A stretch of DNA of 64,000 bases, taken from assembly GCF_019457535.1 (NCBI RefSeq), contig NZ_CP080417.1, positions 930,001-994,000 of the forward strand. Reading direction: 5' to 3'. Shown here one piece after another: positions 10,096-18,734 of this stretch. The number at the start of each line of letters is the position of its first letter. The stretch's first letter is position 1. This DNA is from Shewanella halotolerans. GTDB taxonomy: Bacteria > Pseudomonadota > Gammaproteobacteria > Enterobacterales > Shewanellaceae. Position numbers and translations under genes: made by a program. A model generated the notes under the pieces. That model was not told where the DNA came from. It made no database searches and was given only the letters and a program-made list of their open reading frames with translations.

Positions 10096-11724
10096 ATGGC
10101 TGATATTTTTACGCGGCGACACTCAGGTCAAAACTATTCTAGTCAAGATCACTTGAGTCAAAATCCATTCAATCATCAGACTCATTTCCTATCGAGACTC
10201 AAGCTCTCCAAGCAATTGTTGGGCGCGGCTGGCCTGTCGCTGCTTCTGAGCCTTCCCGGTCAGGCGGCTCAGGAAAAATCTAACGGCAAGCCTGCCAAGA
10301 CAGAGGCACAGGCGCCAGAGGCCAAGGTCTATCAAACCACGGGTCAGGTGAAGATCAATGGCGAGCGGGTGCACTATGAGACCATCGCCTCGGAAACCAT
10401 CTTAGAAGATGACAAGGATAAGCCGCTGGCCAGCATCTTCTCGGTCACCTATCTGCGCACCAAGATTGAATCAGGTCAGCCACACCCGGTGACCTTCGTG
10501 TTTAACGGCGGGCCCGGCTCGGCCTCGCTGTGGCTGCACATGGGGCTGTTTGGGCCTAAGCGTGTGGTGGTGCCTGGTGATGCCAAGGACGATGGCGCCG
10601 CGCCTTATCGCTTAGTGGATAACGAATTTTCCATGCTGGATAAGTCGGATCTGGTGTTTATCGATCCCGTGGGCACAGGCTTTAGCCGCGCCCTGGGTGA
10701 ACACAAGGGCCAGGACTTCTGGGGGGTGAAAGAGGATGCTCAGTCGATTGCCGAGTTTATTCGCCGCTGGCTGATTGAACATGGCCGCTGGAACTCGCCC
10801 AAGTATATCGCCGGTGAGAGTTATGGCACCACCCGCGCCGCCGCATTGGTCGACGAGCTGCAATCAGGCTGGACAGATATCTCGGTCAATGGCGTCATGC
10901 TGATCTCATCCATTCTCGATTTTAGCCATGCCCGCTATCAGCCCGGCAACAATCAGCCTTACATCGGCTTCCTGCCGACCATGGCGGCCACCGCTTTCTA
11001 CCATGACAGGGTTGCTGCGGCCGATAAGGCGATGGGGCTGAGCGCCTTCGTCGAGGCGGCGCGTCAGTTTGCGATGAACGATTATGCCCTGGCGCTGCTT
11101 AAGGGCAGTCGTCTGCCCCAAGCTCAATACCAGGCGGTGCGCCAGCAGCTGGCACGCTTTACCGGACTGACAGAGAACTACCTGGACAGGGTGAACCTGA
11201 GAGTCAGCGCTAGCCGCTACACCAAGCAGCTGCTCAGGGATGAAGATCGCACCGTGGGGCGTTTGGACAGCCGTTATCTGGGCGTAGACTATGACAGCGG
11301 CGGCGAGCGCACCGATGCCGATCCATCTGGCTATGGCATAGATGGCGCCTATACTGCCGCGATTCATCAATATCTGTATCAGGATCTGGGGGTGAAGATC
11401 ACCCGTCCCTTTAACGTGCTCTCGGTCGATGTTAACCGTGGCTGGAACTGGAACATCAGCGGCAAGCAGATGCACTATGTGAATGTCGCCCCCTATCTCG
11501 GTCGCGCCCAGCGGGAAAACAAGGATTTCAGAATCCTGGTGGCCAATGGCTACTATGATTTTGCTACCCCCTTCTTCGCCACCGAGAACACCCTGGCCGA
11601 TAACGGCATAGACAATAGCCGCGTGGAGATGCACTACTACGAGGCGGGCCATATGATGTATATTGAGCCCTCGTCGCTAAAGGCGCTGGCTAAGGATATT
11701 CGCCAGTTCTATCAGGCGGACTAA
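10096..11724 (+). CDS. S10-family serine carboxypeptidase-like peptidase
   Basis: This is a secreted or periplasmic alpha/beta hydrolase of the peptidase S10 group, 542 residues long. An internal hydrophobic stretch (LLGAAGLSLLLSLPGQAA) about 35 residues in acts as the signal, which gives an unusually long polar N-region. The substrate-binding motif FNGGPGSASLWLHMG, the nucleophile GESYGTTRA, the Asp region NGYYDFATPF and the His region YEAGHMMYIEP make up a complete catalytic triad. The start codon could be further downstream. A LysE-type exporter follows after 21 bases and is probably cotranscribed. Confidence 0.88.
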   Translation: MADIFTRRHSGQNYSSQDHLSQNPFNHQTHFLSRLKLSKQLLGAAGLSLLLSLPGQAAQEKSNGKPAKTEAQAPEAKVYQTTGQVKINGERVHYETIASETILEDDKDKPLASIFSVTYLRTKIESGQPHPVTFVFNGGPGSASLWLHMGLFGPKRVVVPGDAKDDGAAPYRLVDNEFSMLDKSDLVFIDPVGTGFSRALGEHKGQDFWGVKEDAQSIAEFIRRWLIEHGRWNSPKYIAGESYGTTRAAALVDELQSGWTDISVNGVMLISSILDFSHARYQPGNNQPYIGFLPTMAATAFYHDRVAAADKAMGLSAFVEAARQFAMNDYALALLKGSRLPQAQYQAVRQQLARFTGLTENYLDRVNLRVSASRYTKQLLRDEDRTVGRLDSRYLGVDYDSGGERTDADPSGYGIDGAYTAAIHQYLYQDLGVKITRPFNVLSVDVNRGWNWNISGKQMHYVNVAPYLGRAQRENKDFRILVANGYYDFATPFFATENTLADNGIDNSRVEMHYYEAGHMMYIEPSSLKALAKDIRQFYQAD

Positions 11725-11745
11725 TCAGGACAGCGAGGAGATAAG

Positions 11746-12360
11746 ATGAGTTTTAGTGCGTGGCTGGGGCTGTTGGCCATCTGTTGTTTGGGCGCCATGT
11801 CGCCTGGGCCGAGTCTGGCCATGGTGGTGCGTCATACCCTGGGCGGTGGCCGGGCTAACGGTATCGTCTGCGCCTGGGCGCACTCCATTGGCATAGGTAT
11901 CTACGCCCTGGTGACCCTGCTGGGGCTGGCGGTGCTGCTTAAGCAGGCCCCGCTGGTGTTTAATGGTATCGCGATCCTCGGCGCCCTCTATCTTGCCTAT
12001 ATCGGTGTGCAGGCGCTGCGCTCTAAGGGCGGCATGTCGGATAAGCTGGCGGCGGGTAAGTCGACAGACTGGTTGACCGCTGCCCGCGACGGTATCGCCA
12101 TCTCGTTGTTTAACCCCAAGATCATGCTGTTTTTCCTGGCGCTCTTCAGCCAGTTTGTGATGGTGGCCGACGAGCTATGGGGCAAGTCGCTTATCGTGTT
12201 GACGCCGCTGGTGGTCGATGGCCTCTGGTATACCTTGATTGCGTTCTTGCTGTCGCACAAATCGGTATTGCCTAAGCTAAGGGAGAAGGCGGCGCTTATT
12301 GATAAACTCTCGGGCGTGGTGCTGATTCTGCTGGCGGTGCGGGTGCTGGTGACCCTCTAG
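11746..12360 (+). CDS. LysE/RhtB-family amino-acid exporter
   Basis: The protein has 204 residues and about six transmembrane helices. The N-terminal signature is LLAICCLGAMSPGPSLAMV, and the family-typical NPKIMLFFLALFSQF occurs mid-protein. Members export amino acids or homoserine lactones. The substrate is unknown. GAGGAG precedes the ATG, and the gene follows the S10 peptidase closely, so export of amino acids released by peptide breakdown is possible. Confidence 0.88.
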   Translation: MSFSAWLGLLAICCLGAMSPGPSLAMVVRHTLGGGRANGIVCAWAHSIGIGIYALVTLLGLAVLLKQAPLVFNGIAILGALYLAYIGVQALRSKGGMSDKLAAGKSTDWLTAARDGIAISLFNPKIMLFFLALFSQFVMVADELWGKSLIVLTPLVVDGLWYTLIAFLLSHKSVLPKLREKAALIDKLSGVVLILLAVRVLVTL

Positions 12361-12407
12361 GGGCAATAGGCTTTGCTTAATCCACCTAAGCTTTTGAAGC
12401 AGTCATA

Positions 12408-12443
12408 ACAATGCGGCTAAGGAATATTCCTTAGCCGCATTGT
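12408..12443. terminator. 36-bp perfect palindrome, bidirectional terminator
   Basis: ACAATGCGGCTAAGGAAT is followed at once by its exact reverse complement, then GTTTTAT. The palindrome lies between the converging lysE-type and DUF3144 genes and can terminate both. Confidence 0.75.
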
Positions 12444-12469
12444 TTTATCTGGCTGTGTCGGTTAGCAGA

Positions 12470-12799
12470 CTAGCCGTTAAAGACCTGTACGGCATCATCT
12501 TTGGCTGGCTCCTGCTGAGCCGCTGGCGGATTGTCGATATGATCGTCTAGGTTATCATTCAACATGTCCTTGTATTCTTTGGTAAACCACTCCAGTGCGT
12601 TGGCTTTCTCGGCCTTAAGATCGGCAGATTTCAGCGCGGCCTCGAAGGCGTTAAAGCGGGCGGCGGCGAAACGCAGGGCGGTACCCACCTTGGCGATATC
12701 CTGCTCCTCGGCGCTAAGCTCGTTGGCTAAGGCGATAAACTTGTCGGCTAACTGAAAAATAGTGGTTTCTTTTTGCTGTTCTGACATGCGCATGCTCAC
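12470..12799 (-). CDS. DUF3144 family protein
   Basis: This is a small, soluble, acidic helical protein of up to 109 residues. FQLADKFIALANEL, ALRFAAARFNAFEA and FTKEYKDMLNDNLDDHI match the conserved blocks of DUF3144, whose function is not known. Starts at 12799 (GTG), 12793 or 12787 (ATG) are all possible, and none has a strong ribosome binding site. The gene stands alone. Confidence 0.75.
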   Translation of the reverse strand: MSMRMSEQQKETTIFQLADKFIALANELSAEEQDIAKVGTALRFAAARFNAFEAALKSADLKAEKANALEWFTKEYKDMLNDNLDDHIDNPPAAQQEPAKDDAVQVFNG

Positions 12800-12906
12800 A
12801 GGTAGGTCAATAGTATGCTGGCATAGTAACGTAAATTAGCCGTTAATGAAGCATAGATTTAGAGGTAATGGGATCTGTATCGCCAATCCCAATGCGCGCC
12901 GCAGGG

Positions 12907-13443
12907 TTAACTGGCGGGATCGCTGTCGACCAGTACCCGGCCATCTCGTGAGTCATAGTAGATGCTGAGGTTTTGGTTGTCGCTTAGGTTGTAGCGACAC
13001 TGGTTCACGCTGATATAGTTGGCCTTATAATCTGTGCTCGTCTGGGCATCGCTGCGCGAGACGCTGGGCTCGTCGCCCTGAAACACCGTCTCCCACACCG
13101 AGATGCAATCTTCTACGTTGTCCAGCTGCGGCGAGGCCTCGTTATCGGTAAAGTAGTGCTGCGCTGGCCAGCCATTGGCGTTAAAATCCATCTCGCCGGC
13201 TTCGTCGTCGCCGAAGGTCTTGAGGTTTTCCGCCGGGCCTGAGCCGACTCGGACGGCCCAGACGGCGCGGGCCATATCGATGCCGGACTTGAAAGCGCCG
13301 CCGGTCGCCTTAACGCTGGCGACTTGAGCGTCCTGGGAGAGATTGATAAATTTTGGCAGGGCGGTCACCGCCAGGATCCCCAGCACTATGATAACGACCA
13401 CGAGTTCGATAAGGGTAAAACCGCGTTTATGCGCCAAGGACAT
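12907..13443 (-). CDS. Type IV pilin-like protein (MSHA-like)
   Basis: The protein has the class III prepilin signal RGFTLIELVVVIIVLGILAV, to be cleaved after Gly and methylated on Phe. A soluble domain with two Cys (DCISVW and NQCRYNL) follows. Length (178 residues) and sequence resemble MshB/MshA-type minor pilins. The ATG at 13443 has AGAGG 7 bases upstream. No assembly genes are nearby, so it is an orphan that would rely on a pilus or secretion machine encoded elsewhere. Confidence 0.8.
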   Translation of the reverse strand: MSLAHKRGFTLIELVVVIIVLGILAVTALPKFINLSQDAQVASVKATGGAFKSGIDMARAVWAVRVGSGPAENLKTFGDDEAGEMDFNANGWPAQHYFTDNEASPQLDNVEDCISVWETVFQGDEPSVSRSDAQTSTDYKANYISVNQCRYNLSDNQNLSIYYDSRDGRVLVDSDPAS

Positions 13444-13576
13444 CGTCAAACCTCTTGGATATGCAGAGACTACTCTCGGTAAGCTTTAATGTGGCGATTT
13501 ACTCTGTATGAGCTGGATTACGCCGTAAATATCACTCGATTCTAAGTTTTTTTTGAAAAAATATAAAGAGATAGCT

Positions 13577-14245
13577 ATGACAGAGATCAGCCAATGGCAA
13601 GATTTTATCGACCAGGAGGCCAAGCAAGCCTACTTTGGCCGGTTGCAGGCTTTCGTGCAAGGTGAGCGCGATGCCGGTAAGGCGATCTATCCGCAAGAGG
13701 GGCAGGTGTTTAGCGCCTTCGAGCTAACGCCGCTGGATAAGGTGAGGGTGGTGTTGATTGGTCAAGACCCTTATCACGGCGAAGGCCAGGCGCACGGTCT
13801 CTGCTTCTCGGTACAGCCCGGGGTGAAGGTGCCGCCATCTTTGGTGAACATGTATAAGGAGCTGGCCAACGATATCGACGGCTTTGAGATCCCTGACCAT
13901 GGTTATCTGGCCAAGTGGGCAGATCAGGGCGTCTTGATGCTCAATACTGTACTCACGGTGGAACAGGGCAAGGCGCACTCTCATGCCAAGGCGGGGTGGG
14001 AGACCTTTACCGACAACGCCTTAAGGCTGCTTAATGGGCAGGAGCGCCCGATTATTTTCGTGCTGTGGGGCGGTCACGCCATAAAGAAGAGCAAGCTTAT
14101 CGAGGCGGACCAGCATCATCTGGTGAGCGGGCCTCACCCTTCACCACTCTCTGCCTACCGTGGTTTCTTTGGTTGTAAACACTTCTCAAAAATCAATGAG
14201 TTGTTAATGGCATCTGGCGAGACACCTATCGACTGGCAGGTATAA
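13577..14245 (+). CDS. ung: Uracil-DNA glycosylase
   Basis: This family-1 UDG removes uracil from DNA at the start of base excision repair. The catalytic-water motif GQDPYHGEGQAHGLCFSV and the minor-groove motif HPSPLSAYRGFFGCKHFSKIN are both intact. The 222-residue length is normal. The open frame reaches back to 13553, but MTEISQW at 13577, with AGAGATAG before it, is the usual start. Confidence 0.96.
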   Translation: MTEISQWQDFIDQEAKQAYFGRLQAFVQGERDAGKAIYPQEGQVFSAFELTPLDKVRVVLIGQDPYHGEGQAHGLCFSVQPGVKVPPSLVNMYKELANDIDGFEIPDHGYLAKWADQGVLMLNTVLTVEQGKAHSHAKAGWETFTDNALRLLNGQERPIIFVLWGGHAIKKSKLIEADQHHLVSGPHPSPLSAYRGFFGCKHFSKINELLMASGETPIDWQV

Positions 14246-14426
14246 AATTCAGACAAAGCTGCTACAAAATCATACTTGCCGTACCATGAAAAGCTAATTA
14301 TATTGATAGAGAAGTGTAACGTAACTGTTAATGGCTTGGGTGGGATACCCTTAATGACATAAACAGGTTACATCGGCTTGGGTAGGTAGCTGCCTTCCAG
14401 GCAAGGCTTTCAAGGCGGACAGGAAT

Positions 14427-15020
14427 ATGGATATTAGAGCTAAGCGAGGAACGCTTGTTCGTTGGAACCAGGAGCAAAGGGTAGGTTTCATCGCCCCGGA
14501 CGACGGATCGGACGAACTCAGAATTTTTGGCATCAATTTACTCCCCTATGAACACATGCCCAAAGAGGGTGAATCTGTGGTGTATCGCCAGTGGAAAGAC
14601 TCGCTGCGCGGCACTAAGGTCACCAAGGGCGAGATAGATCTGGGTAATCCCATCACCTTGACCTCGCCTTTCGAGTCACATGATAAGTTTGACAGCGAAG
14701 ATGCCATCAGCTGGCGCGTCAAGGTGGGTTTAGTGGCCCTGGCGATCGCCTTTGGTAATCTGCTCTATCTGTTTATGGTCAACTATGATTACTCGGCCGA
14801 TGTGGATATCAAACCACCTGAGGGGCTGTTCCCCCCAGGGTCTGAGTATTACGTGGGTAAGCAGGAGCTACAAGATGTGGTCTTTAGCTGCGATGCCCGC
14901 CAGCAGTGTCTGCAGATGACCTCCTGTCAGGAGGCCAAATACTTCGCCAACCATTGCCCCGGATTTGAGGTCAATGTGGGCGACACTCCCTGTGTTAATC
15001 TCTGGTGTAAATCCAATTAA
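14427..15020 (+). CDS. Cold-shock-like / membrane / excalibur-like protein
   Basis: The protein has 197 residues in three parts. Residues 1-75 look like a cold-shock OB fold (GTLVRWNQEQRVGFIAPDDG). One transmembrane helix follows (VGLVALAIAFGNLLYLFMV, about 98-117). The Cys-rich tail (CDARQQCLQMTSCQEAKYF and CPGFEVNVGDTPC) resembles the calcium-binding excalibur domain but lacks the DxDxDG loop. Topology would place the nucleic-acid-binding-like domain inside the cell and the tail outside. The function is unknown. It lies tail-to-tail with the NlpE-like gene. Confidence 0.65.
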   Translation: MDIRAKRGTLVRWNQEQRVGFIAPDDGSDELRIFGINLLPYEHMPKEGESVVYRQWKDSLRGTKVTKGEIDLGNPITLTSPFESHDKFDSEDAISWRVKVGLVALAIAFGNLLYLFMVNYDYSADVDIKPPEGLFPPGSEYYVGKQELQDVVFSCDARQQCLQMTSCQEAKYFANHCPGFEVNVGDTPCVNLWCKSN

Positions 15021-15035
15021 GTCTGACAGGCAATA

Positions 15036-15530
15036 TCAATTGGCTTTCAACAGTTGATATTGCTGGGCCAGCGCCCCCTTAATTCGCTCCCCCTTATCGT
15101 CCAGCATAAAGAGAATATTCTCGCCCACCTGAAGCTTCATGCCTCTGGCCTTGCTATCTAGGGTGATCTTGCTGCCCATCTCATTCCAGTTAAACTGCCC
15201 CTCGAGGACGACATCGGTTGCCTGCTTTTGCTCACCAAGGTTTTGCTTGCCAAGATACTGCTGAGTGAGTTGATAGCTGTTGTCACCATTAAGCTTGAGG
15301 CTTATGTTGATTCCCTGACAGTCGGCGCAGGGCAGGGTGCCCTTATATAGCCCAGGCCAATCCAGCGCGTTACGGCTGGTATCGCCAAGGGGCATAGTCT
15401 GAGCGGCTTGAGGTTCTGACGCCTGTGAGGTCGGCACTTTTGTCTGAGGTTCGGGTGCCTGACTGGTTTGTTGGGCGCAGGCGCCGAGGGTAAGCAGAAC
15501 AAGGGGGAGGAGTCGCGCGCTAATCTTCAT
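15036..15530 (-). CDS. NlpE-like outer-membrane lipoprotein
   Basis: The protein has 164 residues with a lipoprotein signal ending LTLGAC. A low-complexity Pro/Gln linker follows, then the NlpE N-terminal barrel with GLYKGTLPCADCQGINISLKL and its CxxC. E. coli NlpE signals surface adhesion and copper stress to Cpx. This protein lacks NlpE's second OB domain, as many short homologues do. The function is inferred from family resemblance. Confidence 0.75.
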   Translation of the reverse strand: MKISARLLPLVLLTLGACAQQTSQAPEPQTKVPTSQASEPQAAQTMPLGDTSRNALDWPGLYKGTLPCADCQGINISLKLNGDNSYQLTQQYLGKQNLGEQKQATDVVLEGQFNWNEMGSKITLDSKARGMKLQVGENILFMLDDKGERIKGALAQQYQLLKAN

Positions 15531-15887
15531 TGTTTCATCCTTTAATGGTGAAGCGCCTGGCGGTTAATGGCGAAGAGCCTAGTGGCTTAGAAAACCTTTG
15601 GCCGCCAGTGCAAAAAGTCTCTGCACACTTTAGCCCGTAAACCTTGGGCTTTCAAAGTGAACCGAGTGGATAGCCTGATTAATTTGCTGAGTTAGCTTGA
15701 GTTTGCCGTCTCTCGAGTTGGACTGCATCACGAGCGGGTAAAAACTAGACTAAAATGTGAACTATCCATTTGTTAATTCGCTGGAAAAGCTTCGATGGTT
15801 ACAGCTTGTCAATCTGCTCAAGTTCGCCCGAGCACTGGCGTAGGTTCGCATCGATTGGCGCCGGGCATCAGTGCACTTAGGCTACTT

Positions 15888-16748
15888 ATGTCTCGTCTAG
15901 GCAGGCTGAAACAAATCTGGCGAGTCATGAGCCTAGTCGTGGTGCTAGCCTTGTGGCAGATGTTGCTCTGCGCCCAGGCCATGGCCAGCGACGGAGATCG
16001 ACATAGCGAGCTGCATCAACTGCCGGCGATGGCGAAAACGCCATTGATTAGCGTATCCAACGATTATCCGCCCTTCTACTCGCCGCAGATGCCAGAGTGG
16101 GGCGTGGCGTATCATCTGGTGGAGGCGGTATTTCAACATGCGGGATATCCTCTGTCCCACGAGTTTTACCCCTTTATTCGCGCCAAAACGCTTATTAAGC
16201 GGGAGCTGGCGGATCTTATCATAGGCGTCTGGTACAGGCCCGAACGCGAGCAGTGGATCGACTTTTCCGACCCCTTATTATCTGTCTCAATCCGCTTGTA
16301 TAAGCGCAGCGACAGCAAGATTGTCTTTCGCGATATCGAGGATCTCAAACCTTACCTCATAGGCATCGGCCGGGGCTATGCCAATCCAGAGGCATTTCAA
16401 AATGCAGCATTAAAAACTGAAGCCGCCAGTTCAGATGCGGTGAACCTAAGGAAACTGCTGGCCGGGCGGGTGGATCTGGTGCTGATCTGTGAGGATGTCG
16501 CCCGCTACCTCATCGAACGTCCCGGCAGCGAATATAACGGTAAGCTTGAGCCGGTGGGAGACCCTTTGAGCGTGGAGCTGTTTCATATCGGGGTGGCCAA
16601 GCATCTTCCTAATGCCCGGCAGATTTTAGCCGACTTTAACCAGAGCCTGGCTGAGCTGCATCGCAGCGGCGAGCTGACCAAGATTCTGGCCAGCCATGGT
16701 TTCGAGCACAACGCCTATTGGCAGCAAAAGTCGCAGAGCAGCCAATAG
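15888..16748 (+). CDS. Periplasmic solute-binding protein, SBP_bac_3-like
   Basis: The protein begins with a basic, hydrophobic signal (SLVVVLALWQMLLCAQAMA). A binding domain of about 235 residues follows (ISVSNDYPPFYSP, LADLIIGVWYRPEREQWIDFSDPLL, LLAGRVDLVLICEDVARYL), of the type used by amino-acid ABC systems. No permease or ATPase gene is near, as is typical of the many orphan SBP_bac_3 proteins in Shewanella. The open frame extends to 15795. I chose the ATG at 15888 to put the hydrophobic core near the N-terminus. Confidence 0.7.
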   Translation: MSRLGRLKQIWRVMSLVVVLALWQMLLCAQAMASDGDRHSELHQLPAMAKTPLISVSNDYPPFYSPQMPEWGVAYHLVEAVFQHAGYPLSHEFYPFIRAKTLIKRELADLIIGVWYRPEREQWIDFSDPLLSVSIRLYKRSDSKIVFRDIEDLKPYLIGIGRGYANPEAFQNAALKTEAASSDAVNLRKLLAGRVDLVLICEDVARYLIERPGSEYNGKLEPVGDPLSVELFHIGVAKHLPNARQILADFNQSLAELHRSGELTKILASHGFEHNAYWQQKSQSSQ

Positions 16749-16766
16749 TTGCTTGCCAATTTGACC

Positions 16767-17378
16767 TTAATTTGTGTGGGTGGCCGATGGGGTCACTATC
16801 ATGGGTAGGGGCACATCCCAATGCTCGGTGGGCAGTGATTCGACTCGCTGGCAATCATGGGCATAGCCAATGGGGTAGGGTTTCCCCCTTAGCTGCCAGT
16901 CGCTCAGGCAACGGTCGTAATAGCCGCCGCCCATTCCCATACGATTTCCCTGCTTATCGAAGGCCACCAGGGGGGTGATGATCACATCCAGATGCTGGGG
17001 TAAGATCATCTCTGTGATATTGAGCTTGGGTTCCCAGATCTTGAGTCGATTCTGGATCAGGTGGCTGGTGGGATGGTATTTAAAAAACAGCAGGTTGCCC
17101 CGTGAGAAGGGGTGCAGACGAGGCAAATAGACATTCACCCCTGCCTGCCACAGGGTTTCAATCAGCGGCTGGGTATCCAGCTCGCCATCACTGGTTAGAT
17201 AAAGCGCCACATGCTTGGCCTGACGCTGATTAATCACCGCCATCAGCCTGCTGGCCGCCTCCTGGGCAAATTGCTTCTGGGTCTGCTCGGGGAGCGCCCG
17301 TCTCGCGCTGCGGATCTGATTTCTAATCGCCTGACGATTTTCCTGATTGGTAGCGCTCGGCGCGAAGGCTGGTTTCAA
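16767..17378 (-). CDS. ygfA: 5-formyltetrahydrofolate cyclo-ligase
   Basis: This enzyme converts 5-formyl-THF to 5,10-methenyl-THF with ATP. The 203-residue protein has the N-terminal basic helix RSARRALPEQTQKQF and the conserved MGMGGGYYDRCL near the end. It lies downstream of 6S RNA on the same strand, the arrangement found in many gammaproteobacteria, where 6S and ygfA are cotranscribed. Here a MITE-like repeat and two terminators separate them. Confidence 0.9.
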   Translation of the reverse strand: MKPAFAPSATNQENRQAIRNQIRSARRALPEQTQKQFAQEAASRLMAVINQRQAKHVALYLTSDGELDTQPLIETLWQAGVNVYLPRLHPFSRGNLLFFKYHPTSHLIQNRLKIWEPKLNITEMILPQHLDVIITPLVAFDKQGNRMGMGGGYYDRCLSDWQLRGKPYPIGYAHDCQRVESLPTEHWDVPLPMIVTPSATHTN

Positions 17379-17403
17379 TGTCCCTACTCCAGTGAAGGCA
17401 GTT

Positions 17404-17565
17404 ATACCAATCGTAGTAAATAACTGATCTTGCTAGCTTGTTAAAACGCCCGATAACGGCGTTATTATTTTTGATTGTAGAATAACTACTTATCGAAAAA
17501 TTTTGCCTTGTTCTCGACCGTTTTTCCTGCGCTACTTCTAATCACTTACTTACCGTGATTGGTAT
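17404..17565. repeat. MITE-like element with TATACCAATC-type terminal inverted repeats
   Basis: ATACCAATC at the left end is mirrored by GATTGGTAT at the right end, 162 bases overall. The mirror similarity extends for about 26 bases with a few mismatches. The inside contains a further hairpin (AACGCC...GGCGTT) and no ORF. Short elements with these ends are common in Shewanella and related genomes, as far as I recall. No other copy was noticed in this window, so the repeat status needs a genome search. Confidence 0.5.
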
Positions 17566-17666
17566 TATCGAGTTTGCTTTGATGTGGGCAGTCTATCTCT
17601 GTTGTCATTACACTTTCAACTGCGCGGCAATTTAGCTAACGAGCTGGCGCGAGTTTGATGAGGATA

Positions 17667-17702
17667 TAAAAAAGGCCAGAAGATGGTGGACCTTCTGGCT
17701 TT
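17667..17702 (-). terminator. Second (duplicated) terminator downstream of 6S RNA
   Basis: This is a near-identical copy of the hairpin at 17808-17843: stem CCAGAAG / CTTCTGG, same loop, A-run on the plus strand giving a U-run on the minus strand. Confidence 0.8.
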
Positions 17703-17734
17703 GCTATTTATTCGCTTTAATGGTCTTAAAGCTT

Positions 17735-17798
17735 GCTCCCCAAGATGCCGTTATCTGTGTAGCCCTTGAACCCATAATGGCTTCGAGGCGGGCAGTTT
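17735..17798 (-). repeat. Partial tandem copy of the 6S RNA 3' end
   Basis: The segment repeats, with mismatches, the last 60-65 nt of the neighbouring 6S RNA gene: GCTCCCCAAGATGCCGTTAT, then a TAGCCCTTGAACC block and GAGGCGGG. It is followed on the minus strand by its own copy of the terminator. The 5' half of 6S is missing, so this is a duplication remnant and not a second full 6S gene. Confidence 0.75.
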
Positions 17799-17807
17799 GC
17801 TTGGGAT

Positions 17808-17843
17808 ATAAAAAAGCCAGAAGATGGTGGACCTTCTGGCTTT
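17808..17843 (-). terminator. Terminator of 6S RNA
   Basis: On the minus strand an 11-bp stem AAAGCCAGAAG / CTTCTGGCTTT is followed by TTTTTATA. It lies about 40 bases beyond the 6S 3' end. Confidence 0.85.
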
Positions 17844-17885
17844 GCTATTTATTAGCTTTAATGGTCTTAAAGCTTGAATTTGAAT

Positions 17886-18067
17886 TGCTCCCCAAGATGC
17901 CGTTATCGGCGTAGCCCTTGAACCGTAGGTTCAAGGCGGGTAAATGATCAAGTCCTAAGGCTTCTCGGTTCGCGCCGAGCTTGCGCAATGTCATCAAAAC
18001 ATTCACCCTGAGTTTGTAAATATCGGCACAGGGACATAACCGACTCACGTACACCACAGGGAGCAAA
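17886..18067 (-). ncRNA. ssrS: 6S RNA
   Basis: 6S RNA binds sigma70-RNA polymerase as a promoter mimic in stationary phase. The ends pair (5' TTGCTCCCTGTGGTGT with 3' CATCTTGGGGAGCAA). Interior landmarks of the gammaproteobacterial RNA are present: CCCTGTGCCGATATTT near the 5' side, CCGAGAAGCCTTAGGACT, and CCTTGAACC-TACGGTTCAAGGG near the 3' side. The length of about 182 nt is normal. It lies between zapA and ygfA on their strand, the conserved position. Confidence 0.9.
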
Positions 18068-18142
18068 ATTGTTGCGTATCGACCTTAGCGGTCGGGCGGC
18101 GATATTAGTGATAAATCGCTTCGCCTCACGCGTAATTACAGT

Positions 18143-18451
18143 TTAATCGTCTTTTGTGGCACGCTCAACCAGCGCACTCTCTAAGGTCGATTGCAGCAGA
18201 CCGATCTTGTCATCCATCTGCTTAATATAATCTTGATTCTTCTTCTGTTCTTCCAACAATTCATAGCCAATATTTAGTGCCGCCATGATGGCAATTTCTT
18301 CCCGGCTAAGATTGTTGGTTCGAGCACGCAGGGAACTCAGCTGCTTTTCCAGCTTGTTGGCCACATGGCGCAAGGCATCTTCCTGTCCTATCGGACAAGC
18401 GATGGAGTAGGTGCGGCCCAATAAGCTAATTTCGATAGCATGGCTACTCAT
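18143..18451 (-). CDS. zapA: Cell division protein ZapA
   Basis: ZapA crosslinks FtsZ filaments at midcell. The 102 residues include the N-terminal strand region ISLLGRTYSIACP, the GQEDALRHVANKLEKQL helix and NREEIAIMAALNIGYELL, followed by a coiled-coil tail. It is divergent from ygfB and upstream of 6S RNA, the standard gammaproteobacterial order. Confidence 0.93.
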   Translation of the reverse strand: MSSHAIEISLLGRTYSIACPIGQEDALRHVANKLEKQLSSLRARTNNLSREEIAIMAALNIGYELLEEQKKNQDYIKQMDDKIGLLQSTLESALVERATKDD

Positions 18452-18734
18452 TTGCGATGTAGATCCTTTTATCCTGTCGTTGAGCGGACTATATCGGGCT
18501 GCCCTGGAAAGTGCAATAACACTGGGGCCTTAATAACGCTTTGTTAGATTAAATGTTGTTTAGATAACCAATAGCTTAGCGCTGACCGCTTTGCCCTGGA
18601 TGAATTGTGCGCAGTTACTGGGCCTCGCCATAGTCATCCAAGGCCTAACTTGGTGGTAGAGCAATGCTTTTGGCTTGGTCGCGCAGGCCAGATCTGCTAG
18701 CATGTCCAGAGTGAAATTATGATTGGAACACCTT

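Noticed and set aside
10906..11652. 248-codon minus-strand ORF inside the S10 peptidase gene
   Set aside because: The plus-strand peptidase has its full catalytic triad; the antisense frame has no recognisable domain.
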